In this document: positions 20,311 to 27,359 of the stretch, one piece after another
Numbering within the stretch: the first letter of the stretch is position 1
How the letters are laid out: each line of letters opens with the position of its first letter
NCBI GenBank assembly: GCA_016721945.1
Contig: JADKHC010000004.1
Span: 1-64,000 of the forward strand
Length of the DNA stretch: 64,000 nt
From: Verrucomicrobiota bacterium
Lineage (GTDB): Bacteria > Verrucomicrobiota > Verrucomicrobiia > Opitutales > Opitutaceae
Reading direction: 5' to 3'
Translations under genes and position numbers: made by a program
The notes under the pieces: generated by a model
The model's database searches: none
Told to the model about the DNA's origin: nothing
The model's input: only the letters and a program-made list of their open reading frames with translations

Positions 20311-21393
20311 CTAAAAGGGACGTGGGGTATTCGGCAGCGGGTGCTGGGAGTTCGCGGTGGCGAGCCAGTCGCGCGGTTTCAAAAACACGTCGTAAAGCCG
20401 CGCTTCGGGTGAGCCGGGCTCGGGCTGCCAGTTGTAATCCCAGCGAACGAGCGGAGGCAGGCTCATAAGAATCGATTCGGTGCGTCCGCCGCTTTGCAGG
20501 CCGAAGAGCGTGCCGCGATCCCAGACGAGATTGAACTCCACGTAGCGGCCGCGTCGATACAGTTGAAACTGGCGCTCGCGATCGCCGTAGGGCGTGGCTT
20601 TCCGCTTCGCGACGATCGGGCGGTAAGCGTGAAGGTAGGCGTCGCCGACGGCGCGCATGAACGCGAAACTGTTTTTGAAACTGAGCTCGTTGAAGTCGTC
20701 GAAGAACAAGCCGCCGACGCCGCGTGGTTCGTTGCGATGCTTCAGGAAGAAATATTCGTCGCACCATTTTTTGAAACGCGGGTAGAGCGAGTCGCCGAAG
20801 GGCGTGACGGCGTCCCGGGCAGTGCGGTGCCATTGCACGACGTCTTCTTCGAAGCCATAGTAAGGTGTGAGATCGAAGCCGCCACCGAACCACCAGACAG
20901 GTCCGGCGGGCGAAGGGCTGGAGGCGAAGGGCGAAGGAGTCGAACCCTTGGCCTCTGGCCTTTCGCCTCTGGCCTGCGCTCCGGGTTCGTAGGCGCAAAA
21001 AAACCGCACATTGGCGTGGCTGGTCGGCACGTAGGGGTTGCGCGGGTGAATGACGAGTGAAACGCCGAGTGCTTCCCAGGATTTTCCGGCAAGCTCGGGT
21101 CGGTGCGCGGTGGCGGAGGGCGGAAGATTCTCGCCGGTGACATGCGAGAAAGCGACGCCGGCCTTTTCGAAGACGTTGCCCTCGGCCAGCAAGCGCGTGC
21201 GGCCGCCACCGCCTTCGGGCCGCTTCCATTCATCGGTTACGAATTGCCCGGTGCCGTCTTCAGCGGTGAGTTCGCGGCAAATGGTGTCCTGCAAAGCGAG
21301 CAGGTAGGTTTTGACCGCGGCGATGTCGGGAGAATTGGAATCACTGGGAGGCACGTTACCTAATGATAAACGAACACCTCGGCTATGGCGCAA
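20311..21393 (-). CDS. hemF: Oxygen-dependent coproporphyrinogen III oxidase with in-frame repeat insertion
   Basis: 360 residues from ATG 21393. A GTG at 21354 (347 residues) fits the E. coli HemF N-terminus better. The family motifs are intact: EGGGGRTRLLAEGNVFEKAG-like N-terminal block, SATAHRPELAGKSWEALGVS, PYVPTSHANVRFF, PVWWFGGGFDLTPYYGFEED and RRGRYVEFNLVWDRGT. Between PGA and PVWWFGGG there are about 24 extra residues (Gly/Pro/Ser-rich, SPFASSPSPAG) compared with E. coli HemF; these come from an inverted-repeat DNA insertion. The C-terminus has an extra tail after KPRDWL (NSQHPLPNTPRPF). The enzyme converts coproporphyrinogen III to protoporphyrinogen IX using O2. The insertion is in a surface loop and keeps the frame, so the gene is probably functional. 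Confidence 0.93.
   Translation of the reverse strand: MRHSRGVRLSLGNVPPSDSNSPDIAAVKTYLLALQDTICRELTAEDGTGQFVTDEWKRPEGGGGRTRLLAEGNVFEKAGVAFSHVTGENLPPSATAHRPELAGKSWEALGVSLVIHPRNPYVPTSHANVRFFCAYEPGAQARGERPEAKGSTPSPFASSPSPAGPVWWFGGGFDLTPYYGFEEDVVQWHRTARDAVTPFGDSLYPRFKKWCDEYFFLKHRNEPRGVGGLFFDDFNELSFKNSFAFMRAVGDAYLHAYRPIVAKRKATPYGDRERQFQLYRRGRYVEFNLVWDRGTLFGLQSGGRTESILMSLPPLVRWDYNWQPEPGSPEARLYDVFLKPRDWLATANSQHPLPNTPRPF
20905..20980. repeat. Inverted repeat inserted in frame inside hemF
   Basis: Read on the hemF strand, the insert has a left arm GGCGAAAGGCCAGAGGCCAA and a right arm whose reverse complement is GGCGAAGGGCTGGAGGCGAA, about 19 of 23 positions matching, around a short centre. Its net length is about 72 bp, a multiple of three, and it replaces nothing conserved in HemF. 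It has the same word-like build as the intergenic repeats. Confidence 0.75.
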
Positions 21394-21420
21394 GTTTCCC
21401 GAGCCGATTTTTGCCTGCCA

Positions 21421-21666
21421 TCACGCCGCGCGCAGCTGCTGAATCTGTGCGATCAGCCGGTGGACGTTTTCTGGCGCGATCCGGTCAGTGACGATTGTGC
21501 GCGGGTAGCTGTGATTGATGTCCAGTCGCACGCCATTTTCGCTGCCGGGTCGCACGAAATCCTCGATGAAATCCATGCCGCCGCGCGGTTTGATCCAGCG
21601 GTAGTAGACGTCGATTTCTGACGACTCGACCACGATCTCCAAATGCAGGAAGACGTTGCAGTACAA
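21421..21666 (-). CDS. Small hypothetical protein or gene remnant
   Basis: An open frame of 81 codons from TTG 21666, with in-frame coding-like sequence extending 16 codons further upstream (PTWFASFRDLILYC) to a stop without any ATG. Third-codon positions are strongly G/C, as in neighbouring genes, and the protein looks natural (YYRWIKPRGGMDFIEDF). I do not recognise a family. The lack of a credible start suggests a 3' fragment of a lost gene. It lies between hemF and the divergent gpmI. Confidence 0.35.
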   Translation of the reverse strand: MYCNVFLHLEIVVESSEIDVYYRWIKPRGGMDFIEDFVRPGSENGVRLDINHSYPRTIVTDRIAPENVHRLIAQIQQLRAA

Positions 21667-21903
21667 TATCAGATCACGAAACGAGGCGAACCACGTCGGT
21701 AGGTTAACCAGCTAATCTCGAATAATGAGCGTCATGCGTTTCCTTTCGTTTCGTCCATGAATACTAGCAATACTGCTGCCAACTACGTCACGCTGTTTGG
21801 ATATTTTAACCCCGTGATGATCGCGGCGAATACTATCAGTAATGCTTAATTTTCGTCTTTCGCCCGCGACATTCCCCCGTCATCGATCTTCCTTTCAACT
21901 TTT

Positions 21904-23490
21904 ATGAGTAATCCGCGCAAACCTGTTCTCCTTGTTATCCGTGATGGTTGGGGCAAAAACCCACATTCCGACCAAAACGCGACCAACGCCGTCGCCCTCG
22001 CCAAGAAGCCTTGCGACGACATGTTGCACGCAAAATATCCGTTCGCACTCGTCGCCGCCAGCGGCCTCGATGTCGGCTTGCCCCACGGCGTGATGGGCAA
22101 CAGCGAAGTCGGTCACGAAAATATCGGCGCTGGCCGTATTGTTGATCAAGAGCTGGTTCGGTTGAACAAACTCTTCGACGAAAAACGTCTCGCGACCAAC
22201 CCGGTCTGGAAGGCCGCCATCGCCCGCGTGAAGGCCAACCCGAACGCGAAGCTCCACCTCATGGGCATCGTCTCCGACGCCGGTGTGCACGGCATGCTTG
22301 AGCACCTCTACGGCATTCTCCGTCAGGCCAAGGAAGACGGCATCACGCAGGTCTTCATTCACGCGTTCACCGACGGCCGCGACACGCCGCCCTCCAGCGG
22401 CCTCGGCTATATCAAGCAGGTCGAAGAACAATGCGCCAAGATTGGCGTGGGCAAAATCGCCACCGTCTGCGGCCGCTTCTGGGTCATGGACCGCGACAAC
22501 CGCTGGGATCGCGTATCCAAAGCTTACTACATGCTCGCCGGTCAGAAGGCCATCGCCACCGCGCCCAACGCGACCGCCGCTATCCAGCAATACTACGACA
22601 AACCGCTCACCGCGACCCAGATTGGCGACGAGTTTGTCGCTCCGACCTGGATCCTCGGCGCTGACGGCAAGCCGCTCGCCACGTTCGCCAACGGCGATTC
22701 CGTGCTCTTCTACAACTACCGCGGCGACCGCCCCCGCGAAATCACCAAGGCCTTCGTGCTCGACGGCTTCAAGGAATTCGACCGCGGCCAGAAACTCGAT
22801 CTCTACTACGCGACCATGACCGAGTACGAGTCCGGTTTACCGGTAAACGTTGTTTCGGGCAAACCCGAGAAGTTGAAAAACATCCTCGGTAAAGTTGTAT
22901 CCGATGCTGGAATACCGCAGTTCCGGTGCGCCGAGACCGAGAAGAACCCACACGTCACCTTCTTCTTCAACAACTACAACAAAGATCCATTCCCCGGCGA
23001 AGACCGCGCCTGCCCGTCCAGCCCGAAAGTCGCGACCTACGACATGCAGCCCGAAATGTCCTCCGTCGAAGTGACGAAGGAAGCCAAGGCCGCGATCCTT
23101 TCCGGCAAGTACGGCATGATCGTCGTCAACTACGCCAATCCCGACATGGTCGGCCACACCGGCAATCTCGCCGCTGCGACCAAGGCCGTCGAGGCAACCG
23201 ACGTCGGCGTGGGCGAACTGCTTGCCGCGCTCGCCACGATGGGCGGCCAGGCGCTGATCTGCGCCGACCACGGCAACTGCGAACAGATGTGGGACCCAAC
23301 CGTCAACGGACCGCACACCGCGCACACGCTCAACCTCGTTGAGGTTTTTGTCGTTGGCGATAAGTTCGCCGCCGGCAACACGAAGATGCGCACGGGCGGT
23401 CGCCTCGCGGACCTCGCTCCGACGATCCTCGCACTCATGGGCCTGCCCAAGCCCGCCGAAATGACCGGCGAAAGCCTGGTCCTTGGCTGA
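21904..23490 (+). CDS. gpmI: 2,3-bisphosphoglycerate-independent phosphoglycerate mutase
   Basis: 528 residues, alkaline phosphatase superfamily. VLLVIRDGWGKNP carries the first metal-binding Asp, and GVMGNSEVGHENIGAGRIV the nucleophilic Ser. HAFTDGRDTPPSSGLGYI is in the inserted transferase domain. The C-terminal metal ligands are in NYANPDMVGHTGN and ICADHGNCEQMWD. It interconverts 3- and 2-phosphoglycerate in glycolysis and gluconeogenesis with two Mn ions. It is a single transcription unit with its own terminator at 23521. The leader just before ATG is pyrimidine-rich (CTTCCTTTCAACTTTT) and has no Shine-Dalgarno. Confidence 0.96.
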   Translation: MSNPRKPVLLVIRDGWGKNPHSDQNATNAVALAKKPCDDMLHAKYPFALVAASGLDVGLPHGVMGNSEVGHENIGAGRIVDQELVRLNKLFDEKRLATNPVWKAAIARVKANPNAKLHLMGIVSDAGVHGMLEHLYGILRQAKEDGITQVFIHAFTDGRDTPPSSGLGYIKQVEEQCAKIGVGKIATVCGRFWVMDRDNRWDRVSKAYYMLAGQKAIATAPNATAAIQQYYDKPLTATQIGDEFVAPTWILGADGKPLATFANGDSVLFYNYRGDRPREITKAFVLDGFKEFDRGQKLDLYYATMTEYESGLPVNVVSGKPEKLKNILGKVVSDAGIPQFRCAETEKNPHVTFFFNNYNKDPFPGEDRACPSSPKVATYDMQPEMSSVEVTKEAKAAILSGKYGMIVVNYANPDMVGHTGNLAAATKAVEATDVGVGELLAALATMGGQALICADHGNCEQMWDPTVNGPHTAHTLNLVEVFVVGDKFAAGNTKMRTGGRLADLAPTILALMGLPKPAEMTGESLVLG

Positions 23491-23520
23491 GCCGAGCGTT
23501 TGTCATTTATTTAGTATTGA

Positions 23521-23551
23521 GCGGCGCGGTTCACCCCGCGCCGCTTTTTTT
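23521..23551 (+). terminator. Intrinsic terminator of gpmI
   Basis: A perfect 9-bp GC stem, GCGGCGCGG (23521-23529) with CCGCGCCGC (23536-23544), a 6-base loop and a run of seven T. It lies 30 bp after the gpmI stop. Confidence 0.92.
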
Positions 23552-23662
23552 GTGTAGGCCGCCGCGTTTGTGCTGGGCTTGGCCGTATGGCAAGTGGTGA
23601 AAACGAGCCGGTTGGCGATTTCGTGATTCCAGCCGGTCGATAGGGGCGTATAGTTCCGCCTC

Positions 23663-24265
23663 ATGTTTACCGGAATCATTGAAGAGACAGGTCGTGTTGA
23701 GAGCTTCGTGCAGGGCCCGGCGTCGTGGCGTCTGTGCATCGCGGCGAAGGTTGTGCTGCAAAATCTGGCGTTGGGCGACAGCATCGCGGTCAACGGTTGT
23801 TGCCTGACGGTGACGAAATTCGATGCGACGCACCTGGAATTCGATGTATTGGAAGAAACACGACGGCTGACGAATTTCGCAGCAATCGGCGCGGGCGCGA
23901 AGGTTAATTTAGAGCGTAGCCTGCGGTTCGACGGCAAGGTTGGTGGTCACTTCGTGAGCGGTCATGTGGATGGCCTTGGCCAGATCGAAATTTTCGAGCC
24001 GCGCGGTAAAGATTACTATTTGAAAGTGCGCGGTCCGGTTGGTTGCGGACGCTATCTCGTACACAAGGGTAGCATCGCGATCGATGGCATTTCGCTAACC
24101 GTGGCCGAGACGGAAGGCGACACGATGACGGTGTGGTTGATTCCACACACGATCGAGGTGACGAATCTCCACGCGAAACGCACAGGCGACCCGGTTAATT
24201 TGGAATTCGACTTGCTGGGCAAGTACGTGGAAAAGCTCACCGCCCATTATCCTCGCCCTGCCTAA
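23663..24265 (+). CDS. ribE: Riboflavin synthase alpha chain
   Basis: 200 residues made of two lumazine-binding repeats. The first begins MFTGIIEETGRVESF and contains LALGDSIAVNGCCLTV; the second begins around residue 98 with GGHFVSGHVDGLGQI and contains GSIAIDGISLTV. The trimeric enzyme dismutates two 6,7-dimethyl-8-ribityllumazine molecules into riboflavin. It ends 3 bp before the DNA glycosylase gene, so the two are likely cotranscribed. No other rib gene is next to it. Confidence 0.95.
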   Translation: MFTGIIEETGRVESFVQGPASWRLCIAAKVVLQNLALGDSIAVNGCCLTVTKFDATHLEFDVLEETRRLTNFAAIGAGAKVNLERSLRFDGKVGGHFVSGHVDGLGQIEIFEPRGKDYYLKVRGPVGCGRYLVHKGSIAIDGISLTVAETEGDTMTVWLIPHTIEVTNLHAKRTGDPVNLEFDLLGKYVEKLTAHYPRPA

Positions 24266-24268
24266 CCT

Positions 24269-25246
24269 ATGCGTGCCGCGCTCAATGCCATCACCGACGA
24301 ATTGAAACGCCTGAAAGCTTCGGGCGTGAAATCGGTCGTGGTCTCGAACGAGAGCCTGGCGACCTTGCAAAAAGTGGTGCGCGCCCGGGCGCAACGAACG
24401 ACTGCGACTACGGCCGTGCGCGAGCAACCGGCTCCGCTGGAAAACAGGGATGTTTCGTCGGTGCCGACTTCCGCGTCGAAACCGCCAGCAGACGTGGTTG
24501 CTCCGGCCCGCTACGAACCGCCCGCGCCAAAATTTACCGTCAAGGCCGTCGCACCCACGTCGGCCTCAACCCTACCGCCACCGCCAAAAGTGGTGTTGCC
24601 CGCCGGGGACAAACAGACGCGTTGGGATGCGCTGTTGCAACTCGTGCTCAACGATCCTGTTTGCAAAGCCCATGTGCGTCCCGGCAAAAAAGTCGTCTTG
24701 GGCGTGGGCAATCTGGATGCGCGGATCTTTTTCTGCGGCGAGGCGCCCGGCGCGGAAGAAGAAGAGCAGGGCGAGCCGTTTGTTGGACCTGCGGGTCAGT
24801 TGTTGACCAAGATGATTCAAGGCATGGGCCTGAAGCGCAGTGATATTTATATTGGTAATATCATGAACTGGCGGCCCGAGTTGCCAGTGACTGGCGGTAG
24901 CGTGCAGATCGGCAACCGACCACCGACGCCCGAGGAAATGGCGTACTGCATGCCGTACCTAAAGGCGCAGTTGGAAGTCGTAAACCCAGAGATTATCGTC
25001 GCGTTGGGTTCGACCGCTGTGCAGGGATTATTCGGTTCGGGATCGTTTAAAACGCTTGGCGAAATTCGTAGCCAATGGAAACTGTTTGCCGAAAAGCCGG
25101 TCATGGTGACTTATCATCCTTCCTATATTTTGCGCAACCCCACCAACCGCTCCAAGCGTGCGATCTGGGAAGATTTGCTAAAAGTTATGGAACGCGCATC
25201 ACTCCCGATCTCGGAAAAACAACAGAATTTCTTCTTAGAAAAATGA
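24269..25246 (+). CDS. Uracil-DNA glycosylase, family 4-like, lacking Fe-S cysteines
   Basis: 325 residues. The first 110 are a Pro/Ala-rich, probably flexible arm preceded by a short helix. The catalytic domain follows: motif A GEAPGAEEEEQGEPFVGPAG, then a GQLLTKMIQGMGL helix, and motif B HPSYILRNP. These match family 4 UDGs, which remove uracil from DNA and normally hold a 4Fe-4S cluster with four Cys. Here the first Cys pair is reduced to one (DPVCKAHV), the third Cys is replaced (NIMNWRPE instead of the usual N-x3-CRPP), and only YCMPYL keeps the fourth. Cluster binding is therefore doubtful. The stop overlaps the opgG start by 4 bp (ATGA). Confidence 0.87.
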   Translation: MRAALNAITDELKRLKASGVKSVVVSNESLATLQKVVRARAQRTTATTAVREQPAPLENRDVSSVPTSASKPPADVVAPARYEPPAPKFTVKAVAPTSASTLPPPPKVVLPAGDKQTRWDALLQLVLNDPVCKAHVRPGKKVVLGVGNLDARIFFCGEAPGAEEEEQGEPFVGPAGQLLTKMIQGMGLKRSDIYIGNIMNWRPELPVTGGSVQIGNRPPTPEEMAYCMPYLKAQLEVVNPEIIVALGSTAVQGLFGSGSFKTLGEIRSQWKLFAEKPVMVTYHPSYILRNPTNRSKRAIWEDLLKVMERASLPISEKQQNFFLEK

Positions 25247-26763
25247 AACGACTGACGCTAATTGTCTTGTTCTGTATCAGCGCTGCCGCGGCTAAGGCCG
25301 GCGATGTGCCGTTCGATTTCGAGGTGCTGCAATATCGAGCCAAGACGCTCGCGGCCAAGCCGTATGTGCAGCGCCAGACGCGAGTGCCGAAGGAGCTGCA
25401 GGACATCAGCTATGATCTTTATCGAGACATCCGCTTTGACCCCAATCGTGCCTGGTGGCGACGTGACCAACTACCGTTTCAGCTCCAATTTTTCCATCCC
25501 GGTTTTATCTATAACAAGACCGTGCAGATCGCAGAAATCGACCGTGGCGAGGTCAAGCCGATCGATTTTAGCCCGAGACTTTTCAGCTATAATATTAAGG
25601 CGCGTTCTATTGGACGTATTCCCGCAGACATGGGCTTCACGGGTTTCCGTGTACACTATGCGTTAAATAACCCGAACTATCTCGACGAACTCGCGGTGTT
25701 TCAGGGCGCAAGTTACTTCCGCGTTTTAGGTCAAGCGATGCGTTATGGTTTGTCGGCACGCGGGCTGGCGTTGAACACGGCTGAGGCACCGGCTGAGGAG
25801 TTCCCCGTCTTTGAAGAATTCTGGGTGGTTAAGCCTTCGGCCGACTCGAAAGATCTGACGATTTACGCACTCCTTGACAGCCCGAGCGTGGCTGGAGCCT
25901 ACCGTTTTGTTATAGCTCCCGGCGCATCGACGGTGATGCAGGTAAAAGTTGCGATCTATCAACGTGCCGGTTCGACAATCAATGCCTTTGGCGTCGCGCC
26001 GCTTACCAGCATGTTTTGGCATGGTGAAAACAGTGCGAGTAAGGAAGGCGATCTACGTCCCGAGGTCCACGACTCCGACGGTCTTTTGCTGGAGCGCGGC
26101 AGCGGCGAGTGGCTCTGGCGTCCACTGGTCAACCCGACCGGCGTGCGTGTTACCTGTTTCAATGACGAAAATCCGAAAGGATTTGGTCTAGTCCAGCGCG
26201 ACCGGAATTTTTCCAGCTATGAAGATCTCGAAGCGGCCTACCATCTGCGGCCGAGCACGTGGGTTGAGCCCGTTGGCGCATGGGGCCGTGGTGCGGTAAG
26301 ATTGGTTGAACTACCAACGCCCGACGAAACGAATGATAACATGGTGGCTTTTTGGGTGCCCGAAAAACTTCCCGCGGCGGGCGAACCGATCGAATTTGAA
26401 TACAAACTCCATTGGTTTATCGAAGGCCAGGGCGGCAAGAAACCGCCCTCGGGCTACACGGTTTCGACTCGTATCGGTCATTCGAAGACGCATGAACCTG
26501 ATTTGGAGCGCTTCTGGGTCGATTTTGATAGCCAGTATCTGCATTCCCGCAGCTCGGATGCTGGAATAGAAGCGATCGTTTCGGTAGGCGAGGGAGCCAA
26601 ACTCGTTCACCAGAGTATTCAAAAGAACATCTATAACAGCACGTGGCGCGTGGCTTTTTCCGTTAAGCCGGATGGCACAGGCAAGCCAGTGGAACTCCGT
26701 TGCTTCCTGAAGCGCGAGCCCCATATCCTTACTGAGACATGGAGTTACCTCTGGAACCCGTAG
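25243..26763 (+). CDS. opgG: Periplasmic glucan biosynthesis protein OpgG/MdoG
   Basis: 506 residues from the ATG overlapping the UDG stop; longer in-frame starts lie inside that gene. A signal peptide is clear (KRLTLIVLFCISAAAAKA). The mature part begins FDFEVLQYRAKTLAAKPYV, the usual OpgG start, with RFDPNRAWWRRDQLPFQLQFFHPGF and FGVAPLTSMFWHGENS as family blocks. The C-terminal Ig-like domain ends LTETWSYLWNP. The protein acts in the periplasm in backbone elongation or branching of osmoregulated periplasmic glucans. It is the first of three overlapping or close genes ending in opgH. Confidence 0.93.
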   Translation: MKRLTLIVLFCISAAAAKAGDVPFDFEVLQYRAKTLAAKPYVQRQTRVPKELQDISYDLYRDIRFDPNRAWWRRDQLPFQLQFFHPGFIYNKTVQIAEIDRGEVKPIDFSPRLFSYNIKARSIGRIPADMGFTGFRVHYALNNPNYLDELAVFQGASYFRVLGQAMRYGLSARGLALNTAEAPAEEFPVFEEFWVVKPSADSKDLTIYALLDSPSVAGAYRFVIAPGASTVMQVKVAIYQRAGSTINAFGVAPLTSMFWHGENSASKEGDLRPEVHDSDGLLLERGSGEWLWRPLVNPTGVRVTCFNDENPKGFGLVQRDRNFSSYEDLEAAYHLRPSTWVEPVGAWGRGAVRLVELPTPDETNDNMVAFWVPEKLPAAGEPIEFEYKLHWFIEGQGGKKPPSGYTVSTRIGHSKTHEPDLERFWVDFDSQYLHSRSSDAGIEAIVSVGEGAKLVHQSIQKNIYNSTWRVAFSVKPDGTGKPVELRCFLKREPHILTETWSYLWNP

Positions 26764-27338
26764 ACGCACCCTTAAGTAGCTTTCGTCCCCGTACAGGGAC
26801 GATGGAAGCGTGGAACGCAGCCTATGTTCGCGTCGAGGATTACCTTCGCGCGCATCGCATTCACAACCGCCTCCATCAAAGCCGACTTATTCAAAGCGTG
26901 TTGGAGCGTGCTGCGCGTCGGCATGTCCAAAACCCAGCACTAGATCCAACCACACTCGCCGCTGAGGAGTGCGAGAGCTTGATGTCAGCTTGGTTTAAGG
27001 AAGTACTGGCCGACAAAGATGAGCCCGACGAACGTGTGGCGGTTTCAGGACGTGTTGCGCTTTTACTGTCTGATGGGCCACAGAAATGGCCCTATGCATT
27101 TTTGCATCGCGAGAATATCCCGGAAGACTTTAGCACGGCGATGAGGGCCAGTTCGATGGAAGCAGGTCCAGACATGTCGGTTTCAAACATGGTGCCGCGA
27201 CCGATTGATCTAGGCACAATCAGCGAGGTTGCGGGCGAGACGCTTGAGCAGATCGAGAAGTCGCCGATTCTCGGCACACTTTTGTTATGGGCGGCCTTTC
27301 TGGCTGCTCTGGTCGGAATATTTTATCTGACTCGCTGA
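26739..27338 (+). CDS. Unknown protein with C-terminal membrane anchor in the opg operon
   Basis: 199 residues; its start overlaps the end of opgG by 25 bp and it ends 21 bp before opgH. Residues 20-120 look soluble and helical (AAYVRVEDYLRAHRIHNRLH, then an acidic stretch EVLADKDEPDERV). One hydrophobic helix closes the protein (LGTLLLWAAFLAALVGIFYL), so it is probably anchored with the N-terminus in the cytoplasm. I recognise no family. Because OpgH here is about 130 residues shorter than the E. coli protein, this gene may supply the missing N-terminal cytoplasmic part as a separate chain. That is inference from position and size only. Confidence 0.8.
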   Translation: MELPLEPVDAPLSSFRPRTGTMEAWNAAYVRVEDYLRAHRIHNRLHQSRLIQSVLERAARRHVQNPALDPTTLAAEECESLMSAWFKEVLADKDEPDERVAVSGRVALLLSDGPQKWPYAFLHRENIPEDFSTAMRASSMEAGPDMSVSNMVPRPIDLGTISEVAGETLEQIEKSPILGTLLLWAAFLAALVGIFYLTR

Positions 27339-27359
27339 CCCAGAATTTCCAGCAAAACG

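Noticed and set aside
21757..21849. 30-codon ORF (MNTSNTAANYVTLFGYFNPV...) upstream of gpmI
   Set aside because: Possible small peptide or leader, but no Shine-Dalgarno, no family and no conserved context that I can test.
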